64,000 nucleotides of DNA from Lewinellaceae bacterium (GCA_020636155.1 JACJYM010000007.1:1-64000), one strand, 5' to 3'; positions 17,193 through 27,388 are shown, numbered from the stretch's first letter. Program-made: numbers and translations. The notes: generated by a model not told the origin, from the sequence alone.

Positions 17193-18182
17193 TTATATCC
17201 AATTATTTTCTTTATACCATCGAACGGTATCTTTTATTCCGTCCTCAAGCAAAAAACGAGGCACAAAGTTAATATCCTTTAAAAGATTATTAGTGTCAAT
17301 TTGCCAACTTTTTGCTTTAATTTCATTCATCTTATCCAAATTTACGATAGGATAATTTCCTGTTACCTTGCTTATGGATTCGTAGAGTAAGGCGATTCCC
17401 GACATTATAGGCACCGGAATTGAAAGCTTTAAAGTCTTTTTTCCGAGAGCCTCTCTGATGTATCTATTAAATTCGGTGACTTCATATATTTCACCATCAC
17501 CAACAAAATACTCACTGCCCGCATCGCTCTGCAACAAGGTATCCAATGTGATCCTTGCCAAATCATAAACGTATATAAAACTCAATTTTTGAGGTGCAAA
17601 GCCAATTTTTGCTTCTATTCCTGAATTAATTGATTTAAATACCGTTAATAATTCATGTTCTCGCGGCCCATATACTGCCGTTGGCCTCAATATGACCCAA
17701 GGGATATCCTTGGTAGATTTTAAATATTCTTCCCCTTTCAGTTTGCTTCTCCCATATTTTGTCACAGGATTAGGTACAGATTCGTGATCGACTATGCCTT
17801 TGGGTTGAAAATCGGCCGGACCATAAGAGGCCAGACTGCTCATAAAGCTAAATTTTTTCAACTCATTGTCCGATTGTGCCACGGCTGTCAAGAGGTTGTT
17901 GAGATATTCAGCATTGACTTCCATCAAAGCCTCTTCAGTTTTTGCTTGGGTGAGACCCGCATTGTGTATCACATAGTCAAATTGATGTGTCGTGAGCAAA
18001 TCAGAAAGATGGTCAGTATCTCTAAAATCCATGTAACAAAAATTAATCCTCGGATCCGAAAGAAATTCTTTGCTACTTGATTTTCTTATCCCTGCATATA
18101 CATCTAAGCCGCGGTTTAGGGCCTCTTCTACTAAAAAACCACCGATGAATCCGCTAGCTCCAGTTATTAAGATTTTCTCCAT
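17193..18182 (-). CDS. NAD-dependent epimerase/dehydratase (extended SDR)
   Basis: 329 residues. The Rossmann motif TGASGFIGG lies at 7-15, the catalytic YGRSK (YxxxK) near residue 142, and LRPTAVYGPRE follows, all as in extended SDR enzymes. Substrates of such enzymes are nucleotide sugars or isoprenoid/steroid-like alcohols, and nothing here decides. It is the first gene of a likely two-gene unit with the inositol-phosphate synthase. The start ATG gives MEKILITGASG, as usual. Confidence 0.88.
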   Translation of the reverse strand: MEKILITGASGFIGGFLVEEALNRGLDVYAGIRKSSSKEFLSDPRINFCYMDFRDTDHLSDLLTTHQFDYVIHNAGLTQAKTEEALMEVNAEYLNNLLTAVAQSDNELKKFSFMSSLASYGPADFQPKGIVDHESVPNPVTKYGRSKLKGEEYLKSTKDIPWVILRPTAVYGPREHELLTVFKSINSGIEAKIGFAPQKLSFIYVYDLARITLDTLLQSDAGSEYFVGDGEIYEVTEFNRYIREALGKKTLKLSIPVPIMSGIALLYESISKVTGNYPIVNLDKMNEIKAKSWQIDTNNLLKDINFVPRFLLEDGIKDTVRWYKENNWI

Positions 18183-18341
18183 TTATTGAAATATCTAGTA
18201 TGTGGAATGAATTATTAACCAATAAAGTTCAAAGATAGAAAGATTAATACCATTGTCAAGATTTCAAAATTTTAAAAAGCGAATGCTATCTTGCAGTTTA
18301 TTATAAAACGAGTTTTTACATTACGAACAATAATCATTTGA

Positions 18342-19298
18342 ATGATACAAATCGTAACTAAATCAGGCACAATTAAGAACACGGATACTTTGGGATCGCT
18401 TACACCGCTAGTCGATGATATATTTGTGGTGGTATTCATAGATTATCAGAATTATTACTTGCATGAAATATCCCGAATTTTAAACTTGGATTTAAAAATA
18501 TTTGACCAAGAATCTGATTTAGAGACCAGCTCTCATTTGATAGAAACTGATTCCCAGTATTCCATTCATTTGACTTTTCCAGTTGTTAAAAATAAGGAAG
18601 ATTGGCAGGAAAAATCTTATTTTATCGTTGGAAATGAAAATTTCATGGCAATATTTGAAGAAGAGGAAATTGGTCATCGATATTTTAATACAGACACTTT
18701 CTTGAAACTGCTCCTCAAAAACAAACAACTTAAAACTTCTGATGCTTTGGGTCTTAAAATAAGCATGGCTTCAGACTATTTTTCTGATTTGACCGAGCTC
18801 ATGGTGAAAAGAACCAAAGCTCTTGCAGCAGAAGTGTTACAAAGTTCCAAATTTTCAGAAAAAGAGCTTGATTACATCACCAGACTCAACTTTCATAATA
18901 TGTTGATCAAGGAATCACAAAATGAATTTCAAAGATTGTGCAACTATTTTAAAAATAGCAGCTGGGAACAAAAGTTTAAACTTCACAAAATCATTGACCA
19001 CGAGCTACATGAGTTGACCGCTATATCAGAGTATATTCAATTCAATTTTGACAGACTTAACGACCTTCGAGAAAATATTAGCAACAAAATTAATGTGGAA
19101 CAAAATTATATTTTCAAATATTTGACAATTGTGACGCTGTGTTTGGCATTACCGACCTTGATTGCAGGTATCTATGGAATGAATTTTATCAATATGCCGG
19201 AACTCCAATTTCAATATGGCTATCCTCTGGTGCTGTTGGTTATGTTGGTTAGCATCATCGTTCCATTCGTTTATTTTAAAAGGAAAAAGTGGTTTTAA
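18342..19298 (+). CDS. corA: CorA-family magnesium/divalent cation channel
   Basis: 318 residues. It has a large N-terminal cytoplasmic domain rich in helices (to about 255), then two C-terminal membrane helices joined by the pore signature YGMNF with the following NMPELQFQYG loop, and a basic end KRKKWF. The GMN motif is diagnostic of the CorA/Mrs2 family, which forms pentameric channels for Mg2+ and sometimes Co2+ or Zn2+. It is monocistronic and ends 15 bases before the convergent methyltransferase gene. Confidence 0.92.
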   Translation: MIQIVTKSGTIKNTDTLGSLTPLVDDIFVVVFIDYQNYYLHEISRILNLDLKIFDQESDLETSSHLIETDSQYSIHLTFPVVKNKEDWQEKSYFIVGNENFMAIFEEEEIGHRYFNTDTFLKLLLKNKQLKTSDALGLKISMASDYFSDLTELMVKRTKALAAEVLQSSKFSEKELDYITRLNFHNMLIKESQNEFQRLCNYFKNSSWEQKFKLHKIIDHELHELTAISEYIQFNFDRLNDLRENISNKINVEQNYIFKYLTIVTLCLALPTLIAGIYGMNFINMPELQFQYGYPLVLLVMLVSIIVPFVYFKRKKWF

Positions 19299-19313
19299 GC
19301 TATGAAACCCCCG

Positions 19314-19901
19314 TTATTTGGGAGATAAATTGATGAAAATTTCATTTCCTTCTCGTTTACTGATGCTGTTACGGCATATTTCCATTTTGCGAATGTCAAA
19401 ATAGGGCTGGAATAAGCTCTGATATTCCTCAATTCTACCTCCGAATGGTGGCCCTTCAGTTTCAAACTCAATCCCGAAAAGAACCCCTACAAGCTTGCCC
19501 CCACTGTTTAATGAATTCATCACTTTTTGGACATAATCTTTACGCAAATCAGGATCTAATGCACAGAAAAATGTCTGTTCCAATATTAAATCATACTGAT
19601 CGCTGAGATTGAAAAAATCGTCGTGAATAAAATGAATATCATCCGCTGAGTTTCCCATTCTGTTTTTAATATTGTTAATCGGCATCTCCGATATATCGCA
19701 TACCGTCAGATTAGTGAAGCCCATTTTGTAAAGACCTTCAATTTCCCATGCGTTTCCAGCTCCCGGAATCAAAATTTTCAAACTTTTATTATCCAGTTGA
19801 GCGGCATATTCCATCAAGGGTGGGGAGGCATAACCCAAATCCCATCCTGCTTCACCATTCATATATCTCGCTGACCAATAATTTTCGTCCAATTTTCTCA
19901 T
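19314..19901 (-). CDS. TPMT-family SAM-dependent methyltransferase
   Basis: 195 residues. WSARYMNGEAGWDLG at the start, the SAM-binding ILIPGAGNAWEI and FEQTFFCALDP are typical of the thiopurine S-methyltransferase fold group. Members methylate sulfur, selenium, tellurium or halide-type small molecules. The natural substrate here is unknown. It is a single gene between corA and the divergent LytS gene. Confidence 0.88.
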   Translation of the reverse strand: MRKLDENYWSARYMNGEAGWDLGYASPPLMEYAAQLDNKSLKILIPGAGNAWEIEGLYKMGFTNLTVCDISEMPINNIKNRMGNSADDIHFIHDDFFNLSDQYDLILEQTFFCALDPDLRKDYVQKVMNSLNSGGKLVGVLFGIEFETEGPPFGGRIEEYQSLFQPYFDIRKMEICRNSISKREGNEIFINLSPK

Positions 19902-20038
19902 GTATCAAATTTTACTTTCTGCTGGTAAGAAACAAGTATCATGCACATTGGTTTATAGGCGTTAAAAATCGTTAATTCTGCTTCGTTTGTCTAGAAAAGC
20001 AAGTTCGAAGCATGCAAATTATTAGTTTTGTTAAATAA

Positions 20039-21085
20039 ATGAGCAAATTTTTAAAGAAATATAGATATCACATCCTTTTTTGGATATTGGCCTATGTTAT
20101 TGAAATAGCACTCAATGACCACAATCCGCTGAATTCCCGAACCTTGATAAGCGAACTTGTGAATATTTTGTTTTTCATGTTCATCGTGTATCTCAATATC
20201 AACTATCTCTTCCCTCATTTTCTCAAGGAAAAAGGGATTTTACCTCACGTTATTTCCTTGATTGTCACTTCCGCCCTTGTATCTCCAATCAAAACATTGA
20301 CCCTTTATCTTATTAATTTCGGTAATCCGGGTATGCAGTCGATGTTCATCGAAAATCAAAAAATAATTTTCCTGACAACGTTTTTTGTTGGAATCAGTAC
20401 TACCGTTTATTGCGTTATGGATGATTGGATCAGAGTGCAGAGAGAAAAGAAAAAGCTTCAAAGTGAAACGATGCAGACGGAATTGAAATTTTTGAGATCC
20501 CAGATTAATCCTCATTTTTTATTTAACACCCTAAACAGCCTCTATGCTCATACCTTAAGAAAGTCTGACGAGGCACCCAATATCGTTCTTCGAATGAGTG
20601 AAATGATGCGTTATATGCTTTATGAAAGCAATGAAAAAACCGTTTTTCTAACTCAGGAAATCAATTATTTGGAAAATTACTTAGAACTGGAACGGCTGAG
20701 ATTATCCGATAATATGAAAATCACATTCGAAATAAATGGAGACGCTGGAAAACTGAAAATAGCACCATTGATTTTTATCCCCTTTGTTGAAAATGCCTTT
20801 AAACATGGCCCAAACAGTAGTTTGCAAGATGGCTTTATTGATATAAAAATCGAAATCGACGCCACGAATTTGCATCTCAAGGTTACCAATAATAAAGGAC
20901 ATAGAACCAAAAAGGATATAGAGGGAAAACGAAGTGGAGGAATAGGGTTGAATAACGTAAAAAGACGTTTAGAGTTGTTGTATCCCAATAGATATAATTT
21001 GAATATTTCGGATAAAAATAGCGAATATGGCATTGAATTAAATATTGAATTGAACAACGATAAAAAACTGAATTACAATGATTAA
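20039..21085 (+). CDS. LytS-type sensor histidine kinase
   Basis: 348 residues. Four membrane helices (about 10-130) are followed by a His_kinase domain with the phosphoacceptor H159 in SQINPHFLFNTLNS. A HATPase region follows, with FIPFVENAFKHG (N box) and GGIGLNNVKRRL (G box). There is no extracellular sensing domain, so the membrane part or a partner senses the signal. It overlaps the response regulator gene by eight bases and forms a two-component pair with it. In Bacteroidota such pairs commonly control envelope genes, but the target is unknown. Confidence 0.93.
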   Translation: MSKFLKKYRYHILFWILAYVIEIALNDHNPLNSRTLISELVNILFFMFIVYLNINYLFPHFLKEKGILPHVISLIVTSALVSPIKTLTLYLINFGNPGMQSMFIENQKIIFLTTFFVGISTTVYCVMDDWIRVQREKKKLQSETMQTELKFLRSQINPHFLFNTLNSLYAHTLRKSDEAPNIVLRMSEMMRYMLYESNEKTVFLTQEINYLENYLELERLRLSDNMKITFEINGDAGKLKIAPLIFIPFVENAFKHGPNSSLQDGFIDIKIEIDATNLHLKVTNNKGHRTKKDIEGKRSGGIGLNNVKRRLELLYPNRYNLNISDKNSEYGIELNIELNNDKKLNYND

Positions 21086-21794
21086 AGCACTGATAGTTGA
21101 TGACGAACCACTTGCGTTAGAGGTTTTAGAAACTTACATCAATCAAATACCCAAAATAAGCTTAGTGGCGAAATGTTCCAATGCAATTGAGGCAGGTGAA
21201 GTACTGAGTAAGGAAGATGTGGATGTCGTATTTTTGGACATTCAAATGCCATTATTAAGTGGTATAGACTTTGTCAAAACCTTGACGAAAAAACCAATAA
21301 TCGTATTTACTACGGCCTATCCAAACTATGCTGTGGAGGGTTTCGAATTAGATGCAGCCGATTATCTATTAAAACCCATTTCTCTTGATCGTTTCATCAA
21401 ATGCATCAATAAGGTCGCTGAAAAACTTAATTTGGACTCAAAAAATGAAATCCACACCGATGCGGAAGACTATATGTTTGTAAAAGCTGATAAACGACTC
21501 GTAAAGGTTAATTACCACGACCTTATATATATCGAAGGACTCAAGGATTACGTTCAAATCAAACATGACGGAGGACGTATCATCACCTTGCAAACTATGA
21601 AAAGTCTCGAGGATAAATTGCCTGAAAAGATATTTAAAAGAATACACAGATCCTATATTGTCAACCTAAATAAAATAGAGGCAATCACAGGAAATTCGGT
21701 CGAAGTAATTGAAAAAGGGGAGGTAAAATACCTACCAATAGGAAAAAATTATCGGGACGAATTGCTTGACCTAGTCAATGACAATAAATTGTAA
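21078..21794 (+). CDS. LytTR-type response regulator
   Basis: 238 residues. The receiver domain (1-120) contains VDDEPLA, the phospho-acceptor D54 in VFLDIQMP and the conserved K in LLKPISLDRF. The C-terminal LytTR DNA-binding domain (about 140-235) contains LIYIEGLKDYVQI and RIHRSYIVNLNKI. It acts with the kinase encoded directly upstream, with an eight-base overlap. The targets would carry LytTR direct repeats, which I did not locate. Confidence 0.95.
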   Translation: MIKALIVDDEPLALEVLETYINQIPKISLVAKCSNAIEAGEVLSKEDVDVVFLDIQMPLLSGIDFVKTLTKKPIIVFTTAYPNYAVEGFELDAADYLLKPISLDRFIKCINKVAEKLNLDSKNEIHTDAEDYMFVKADKRLVKVNYHDLIYIEGLKDYVQIKHDGGRIITLQTMKSLEDKLPEKIFKRIHRSYIVNLNKIEAITGNSVEVIEKGEVKYLPIGKNYRDELLDLVNDNKL

Positions 21795-21907
21795 ATGAGA
21801 TTGAAAGCCATGAATTAGTTGTAATTCTAATTGGTATTGGTAATTATTTTTCAGACCTTTGCGGCAGAATTTGAAAAGCACTTTTTTACTGATAGTAAAT
21901 AATTGAA

Positions 21908-22387
21908 ATGGCTAAAAAACTTGCCGTATTTCCGGGTTCATTTGATCCAATTACTGTTGGTCATATCGACCTAATCAAGCGTGCCATCCCACTTTTTGAC
22001 GAAATAATCGTCGCCATAGGTGTCAATAATCAAAAATCTTATTTATTCTCATTGGAGCAAAGATTGCAGTGGTTAAATAAAGTATTTGAAAATGATTCTA
22101 ACATTTACGTTGATCATTTTGAGGGATTGACTGTTAATTATTGTAACAAACTCGGTGCAAAATATCTACTTAGAGGCTTAAGAAATGCCGCGGATTTTGA
22201 TTATGAAAAGACGATTTCACAATTGAACTTCATTATCGGAAACGATATTGAAACCGTGTTTTTGATTAGTAAGCCTGAGTATTCTCATATCAGTTCGACC
22301 ATTGTGAGAGAGATTATTAAGGGGCAGGGCGATGTCAGTAAATTTGTACCTGAAAACATTGCAAAAGATTTAGAAAACAATAAATAA
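21908..22387 (+). CDS. coaD: Phosphopantetheine adenylyltransferase
   Basis: 159 residues. FPGSFDPITVGH (with the HxGH-like catalytic site), the central LLRGLRNAADFDYE and the C-terminal ISSTIVREI are the CoaD signatures. It catalyses the penultimate step of coenzyme A synthesis, adenylating 4'-phosphopantetheine. The pruA gene follows after eight bases and is probably cotranscribed. Confidence 0.96.
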   Translation: MAKKLAVFPGSFDPITVGHIDLIKRAIPLFDEIIVAIGVNNQKSYLFSLEQRLQWLNKVFENDSNIYVDHFEGLTVNYCNKLGAKYLLRGLRNAADFDYEKTISQLNFIIGNDIETVFLISKPEYSHISSTIVREIIKGQGDVSKFVPENIAKDLENNK

Positions 22388-22395
22388 TACGATTT

Positions 22396-24021
22396 ATGTC
22401 AAATGCATATTTTGAAGTTCCATTAGCAACTAATGAACCTGTACTTAGCTATGCCAAAGGAACCATAGAAAGAAAAGAGCTGAAAAATGCCATTAAAGAA
22501 TTAAAATCCATGAAAATGGATGTTCCTATGACCATCGGAGGACACAAGATTTTCTCCAAAAACAAAACGATTATACGTCCACCACACGAACTATCCCATG
22601 AGCTTGGACAAGCCAATCACGGTGAGGCAGAACACGTCAAGATGGCCATCGATGCTGCTCTGGCTGCAAAGGACAAATGGGCAAATATGCCTTGGCAAGA
22701 TAGAGCTGCCATATTTTTAAGAGCGGCAGAATTACTGGCCGGACCATTCAGGGCAAGAATGAATGCCGCAACCATGCTTTGTCAATCTAAAAATGCTTTT
22801 CAGGCAGAAATAGACGCAGCTTGCGAAATGGCGGACTTTTTTAGGTACAATGTACAGTTTATGACTCAAATCTATTCTGACCAGCCCGAAAGTTCTCAAG
22901 GTGTGTGGAACAGAATGGAATATAGGCCATTGGAGGGATTTGTATTTGCCTTGACACCATTTAATTTTACTAGTATTGCCGCCAATCTTCCATCGGCACC
23001 TGCCATGATGGGGAATACCGTGGTTTGGAAACCAGCCGACAGTCAAATCTATAGTGCCAATGTGATTATGGAATTATTCGAGGCTGCTGGGTTGCCACCC
23101 GGTGTGATCAATTTAGTATTTGTTGATGGACCTACCGCTGGAGATGTGATTTTTTCACACAAAGATTTCGCCGGATTGCACTTCACAGGGAGTACTGGTG
23201 TTTTTCAACACTTGTGGAAGGTAATCGGAAACAATATTTCTAAATACAAATCTTATCCTCGCATCGTGGGTGAGACGGGTGGTAAAGATTTTGTTGTCTC
23301 ACATCCTTCTGCCAATTCTACCGAAGTGGCCGTAGCTTTGGCTCGAGGTGCTTTCGAGTTTCAAGGTCAAAAATGTAGTGCAGCCTCTAGAGCTTATATT
23401 CCTAAGTCACGGTCCGAAGACATATTATCACAGCTCAAAGAGATTGTAAAATCTTTTAAAATGGGTTCGCCGGAAGATTTTTCTAATTTTATCAATGCCG
23501 TCATTGACGAAAAAGCCTTCGATAAAATCAGTGCTTACATTGATGAAGCCAAGGCGAGCAAAAAGAACAAAATATTGGTTGGTGGCAAATATGATAAAAA
23601 ACAGGGTTACTTTATTGAGCCAACGGTAATTGTTACGAGCGACCCTAAATACAAAACCATGTGTGAGGAGATTTTCGGTCCGGTGTTAACCATCTTTGTT
23701 TACGAAGATAAAGATTTTGAAAAAACTCTGGATATCATAGACCAAACTTCACCTTATGCATTGACAGGAGCCATATTTTCGAATGACCGATATGCGACGA
23801 TTCTCGCAAGTGAAAAATTGCGAAATGCGGCGGGTAATTTTTATATCAATGATAAACCTACGGGTGCGGTCGTAGGCCAGCAGCCATTTGGTGGAGCAAG
23901 AGGCTCCGGTACGAATGACAAAGCTGGTTCAATATTAAATCTTTACCGATGGATTTCTCCTCGTACCATAAAAGAAAATTTTGTTCCACCACGTAATTAC
24001 ACTTATCCTTTTATGTATTAA
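22396..24021 (+). CDS. pruA: L-glutamate gamma-semialdehyde dehydrogenase
   Basis: 541 residues, the length of the single-function P5C dehydrogenases. It oxidises glutamate semialdehyde (from proline) to glutamate with NAD. The catalytic cysteine is in FQGQKCSAASR and the general base in VGETGGKDF. FTGSTGVFQ binds NAD, and GANDKAG-like GTNDKAGS closes the active site near the end. No proline dehydrogenase is present here. It follows coaD by eight bases. Confidence 0.95.
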   Translation: MSNAYFEVPLATNEPVLSYAKGTIERKELKNAIKELKSMKMDVPMTIGGHKIFSKNKTIIRPPHELSHELGQANHGEAEHVKMAIDAALAAKDKWANMPWQDRAAIFLRAAELLAGPFRARMNAATMLCQSKNAFQAEIDAACEMADFFRYNVQFMTQIYSDQPESSQGVWNRMEYRPLEGFVFALTPFNFTSIAANLPSAPAMMGNTVVWKPADSQIYSANVIMELFEAAGLPPGVINLVFVDGPTAGDVIFSHKDFAGLHFTGSTGVFQHLWKVIGNNISKYKSYPRIVGETGGKDFVVSHPSANSTEVAVALARGAFEFQGQKCSAASRAYIPKSRSEDILSQLKEIVKSFKMGSPEDFSNFINAVIDEKAFDKISAYIDEAKASKKNKILVGGKYDKKQGYFIEPTVIVTSDPKYKTMCEEIFGPVLTIFVYEDKDFEKTLDIIDQTSPYALTGAIFSNDRYATILASEKLRNAAGNFYINDKPTGAVVGQQPFGGARGSGTNDKAGSILNLYRWISPRTIKENFVPPRNYTYPFMY

Positions 24022-24072
24022 GGATGAAGTGATTTAATATTAAAAATAGAAACACACACATAGGGATTAGTT

Positions 24073-24939
24073 ATGCAGAATCAAGAAATTAGGTTTTCAA
24101 TACTAATCCCTACTTGGAATAATCTAGAATGCCTGCGATTGTGCATTGCACATCTTAGGGAATATTCTAGGTACTCCCATGAAATATTGGTCTATGTCAA
24201 TGAAGGCATTGACGGCACTACAGAATGGCTCAAACAGGAGAATATAAAATATATCCAATCCGATGTCAATGACGGTATTTGTATTGCGATGAATGCCCTT
24301 GCCAAAATTGCCACCAATGAATATCTAGTGTATATCAATGACGACATGATGGTATTGCCTGACTGGGATTTTGAGCTGATAGAGGTCATAAAACAGTATT
24401 CTCATACTGACTTTTTCTTATCATCAACCACTATAGAACCAAATGCCAGTACCAACCCCAATCTACCGATTCAAGTGGCTAATTTTGGTAATTCTGCAGA
24501 AAATTTTGACAACTTAGGGTTGCTACAAGTGTATGAAAATTTAAAAACAGTGGACTGGAATGGGGCTTCATGGCCACTCAATGTGATTCATCGTAAGTGG
24601 TGGGACAGAGCAGGTGGGTATAGCTTAGAATTTTCTCCTGGATTTTATTCCGATCCCGATTTTTCTATGAAATTGTGGCAAAATGGTATGAGAGATTTCA
24701 GAGGTGTAGGGAAAAGTCTTGTATACCACTTCGGCTCGAAATCAACAAAAAAGGTTAAGAAAAAAAATAAGGGTAGAGAAGAATTTATCAAAAAGTGGAA
24801 AATCTCAGCCAATGATTTCTATCGCTACTACCTAAAAATGGGTAGTCTTTATGCGGGGCCTTTAAAAGATCCAAAACTTCCGATTGGCTTTAGAATTAAG
24901 AGTTTTTTTCGCAAAATTTGGTCTATCTTTGTCAGCTAA
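24073..24939 (+). CDS. Family 2 glycosyltransferase
   Basis: 288 residues. The N-terminal SILIPTWNNLECLRLCI and the DXD-like YINDDMMV near residue 95 are the GT2 (GT-A fold) nucleotide-sugar site. EFSPGFYSDPDFSMKLW resembles the acceptor region. There are no membrane helices, so it is probably cytoplasmic or peripheral. It is followed after 15 bases by a second GT2 gene, which suggests a shared glycan or glycolipid pathway. The donor sugar is unknown. Confidence 0.88.
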   Translation: MQNQEIRFSILIPTWNNLECLRLCIAHLREYSRYSHEILVYVNEGIDGTTEWLKQENIKYIQSDVNDGICIAMNALAKIATNEYLVYINDDMMVLPDWDFELIEVIKQYSHTDFFLSSTTIEPNASTNPNLPIQVANFGNSAENFDNLGLLQVYENLKTVDWNGASWPLNVIHRKWWDRAGGYSLEFSPGFYSDPDFSMKLWQNGMRDFRGVGKSLVYHFGSKSTKKVKKKNKGREEFIKKWKISANDFYRYYLKMGSLYAGPLKDPKLPIGFRIKSFFRKIWSIFVS

Positions 24940-24954
24940 AATGAATATATTAAT

Positions 24955-25887
24955 TTGAATATTTCTGTAGTCATACCACTTTTAAATGAAGATGAATCCA
25001 TTCCAGAATTATATGCATGGATTACGAAAGTCATGAATGCGAATAACTATTCCTATGAAATCATTTTTGTGGACGATGGCAGTACAGATAAATCATGGAG
25101 GGAAATAGAGGCCTTGTCTAAGTCAGATAATCATGTGAGAGGCATTAAGTTTAGAAGAAACTATGGCAAATCTGCAGCTTTACACGAAGGATTTCAGCAT
25201 ACACGAGGGGATGTAGTAATTACGATGGATGCAGACCTGCAGGATAGCCCTGAGGAAATCCCGGAAATGTATGACATGATTGTAAAGGATGGTTACGATA
25301 TTGTGAGTGGTTGGAAAAAGAAACGTTACGATCCGATTTCTAAAACCATTCCCACTAAAATATACAATGGAGTGACGGGATGGATGTCAGGTGTAAAACT
25401 CCACGACATGAATTGTGGACTGAAAGCATATAAATCTGACGTGGTCAAAAGTATAGAAGTTTATGGCGAAATGCACCGATACATTCCAGTGCTGGCTAAG
25501 TGGTCAGGATTCAATAAAATAGGGGAGAAAGTCGTACAACACCAAGCTCGAAAATACGGAAAAACGAAATTTGGAATGTCCCGATTTATTTATGGATTTT
25601 TAGATTTGGCTTCTATTATGTTTATTGGCAAATTCGGTAAGAGGCCTATGCATTTTTTCGGTGCTTTAGGAATTGTTTTATTGGCTATTGGATTCGCAAT
25701 TTTATTATATCTAAGTATTGATAAAATATTTTATAAAACCGCAAATATCAATGACAGGCCAATCTTCTTTTTTGGGATACTTTCGGTAATCGTGGGAGTT
25801 CAATTGTTTATTGCAGGATTTTTGGCAGAATTAATCACGAGAAACAGCTATGACCGCAATAAGTACTCTATTGAAAAGATTATTTAA
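24955..25887 (+). CDS. Family 2 glycosyltransferase with C-terminal membrane helices (DPM1/GtrB-like)
   Basis: 310 residues starting at TTG 24955. The protein begins MNISVVIPLLNE, exactly the usual start of this group, and no ATG fits; an ATG at 24941 is out of frame and stops at once. FVDDGSTDKSW and MDADLQDSPEEIP hold the nucleotide-sugar and metal site. Two membrane helices lie near 230-310. Such enzymes transfer a sugar to a polyprenyl phosphate or a lipid at the inner membrane. A GtrA-family flippase, a frequent partner, is encoded separately at 14.9 kb. Confidence 0.9.
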   Translation: MNISVVIPLLNEDESIPELYAWITKVMNANNYSYEIIFVDDGSTDKSWREIEALSKSDNHVRGIKFRRNYGKSAALHEGFQHTRGDVVITMDADLQDSPEEIPEMYDMIVKDGYDIVSGWKKKRYDPISKTIPTKIYNGVTGWMSGVKLHDMNCGLKAYKSDVVKSIEVYGEMHRYIPVLAKWSGFNKIGEKVVQHQARKYGKTKFGMSRFIYGFLDLASIMFIGKFGKRPMHFFGALGIVLLAIGFAILLYLSIDKIFYKTANINDRPIFFFGILSVIVGVQLFIAGFLAELITRNSYDRNKYSIEKII

Positions 25888-26022
25888 TGAATCGCCAAGA
25901 GAAAAAGAGGAATTGTGAATTATATATCATACTTCTATAAATCAACATTTTTGGTAGAAAAATTTTATACATAAAGATAGAGACATACATATTTACACTT
26001 TAAAAAAACTTAATATTTCAGT

Positions 26023-27345
26023 ATGAGGAAAATCATTTCACTTTTTACAATGTTGCTGGTTTTTGCAACCATTGCATCGTCCCAAATGAATAAAATTGAG
26101 TTCCAAGAATTCACTTTAGACAATGGGTTGCATGTTATTTTACATAAGGATAGTACGACACCCATCGTTGCGGTATCAGTGATGTACCACGTTGGTTCTA
26201 AGAATGAAGACCCTAATAGGACCGGATTTGCCCACTTTTTTGAGCATTTGCTCTTTGAAGGATCCGATAATATCCAGCGGGGAGAATACGATAAATATGT
26301 TGAACAAGCTGGAGGAACCTTAAATGCCAATACGACTTTTGACAGAACTTACTACTTCCAAGTATTGCCTTCAAATCAATTGGAACTCGGCTGTTGGTTA
26401 GAATCAGAGCGAATGATGCATGCCAAGGTCGAAGAAAAAGGCATCGAAACACAAAGAGAAGTTGTTAAAGAAGAAAGAAGACAAAGAATTGATAATCAGC
26501 CATATGGCAACTTGTTGGAAGAATCTTTTAAAAGAGCCTTCACGGTTCATCCATACCATTGGCCGGTAATAGGAAGTATGGAACATTTGAATGCGGCTCA
26601 GGAGCAGGATTACAAGAATTTTTATAAGAATTTTTATATCCCCAACAATGCCATACTTTCTATCGCAGGTGATATCGATTATGACCATGCTAAGGCCTTT
26701 GCAAATAAATATTTTGGCGGAATCCCTCGCGGTGCTGAAGTAAAAAGACCAACAGCGGTCGAGCCTCCTTTATTGCACGAAGTGAGAGACACCATTTATG
26801 ACAATATTCAGTTGCCAGCCGTAGTGGAAACCTATAGAATTCCGGCACAGGGTACCCCTGATTACTATGCTGTAAGTATGTTAGGTACACTGCTGTCTCA
26901 AGGAAATTCTTCAAGATTTAATAAAGCCTTGATTGACGAACAGCAAAAGGCAGTTTATGTTGGGAACTATCCATTGGGATTGGAAGACCCGGGTGCATCT
27001 TTGGTGTTCGGTATATGCAGTATGGGAGTCACAGTTGACCAATTAGAAGAAGCGATGGATGCCGAAATCCAAAAGATTCAGACCCAACTAATATCTGATG
27101 AAGAATTTCAAAAATTAAAAAATCAAGTGGAAAATGATTTTGTTTCATCGAATAGCAGAATTGCCGGAATCGCAGAGAATCTGGCCAATTACGAAATGTA
27201 TTTTGGTGATGCAAATCTTATTAACACAGAATTAGATAGATATCTTGCCGTGACCAAGGAGGACATTATGAGGGTGGCCAATCAGTATTATAATAAAAAT
27301 AATAGGGTAGTGCTTCATTATTTGCCAAAGCCTCAAGAGCCATAA
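26023..27345 (+). CDS. Secreted M16-family zinc peptidase (active subunit)
   Basis: 440 residues. A signal peptide (1-20) is followed by the inverted zinc motif H71-F-F-E74-H75, and the distal glutamate is expected in the following KEERRQRIDN region. Length and motif match pitrilysin/PqqL-type peptidases with one M16 unit. It is exported, probably periplasmic or surface-attached, and degrades peptides. The next gene encodes an M16 protein without the zinc motif, so the two likely form a catalytic/non-catalytic heterodimer as in related organisms. Confidence 0.92.
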   Translation: MRKIISLFTMLLVFATIASSQMNKIEFQEFTLDNGLHVILHKDSTTPIVAVSVMYHVGSKNEDPNRTGFAHFFEHLLFEGSDNIQRGEYDKYVEQAGGTLNANTTFDRTYYFQVLPSNQLELGCWLESERMMHAKVEEKGIETQREVVKEERRQRIDNQPYGNLLEESFKRAFTVHPYHWPVIGSMEHLNAAQEQDYKNFYKNFYIPNNAILSIAGDIDYDHAKAFANKYFGGIPRGAEVKRPTAVEPPLLHEVRDTIYDNIQLPAVVETYRIPAQGTPDYYAVSMLGTLLSQGNSSRFNKALIDEQQKAVYVGNYPLGLEDPGASLVFGICSMGVTVDQLEEAMDAEIQKIQTQLISDEEFQKLKNQVENDFVSSNSRIAGIAENLANYEMYFGDANLINTELDRYLAVTKEDIMRVANQYYNKNNRVVLHYLPKPQEP

Positions 27346-27388
27346 TTGAATAATAAGAACACAATTGATAAATAAAAAAGAGATATAA

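Noticed and set aside
13351..18182. Single inositol-lipid operon
   Set aside because: A perfect 11-bp terminator at 15803-15831 separates ino1 from pgpA, and no CDP-alcohol transferase is present.
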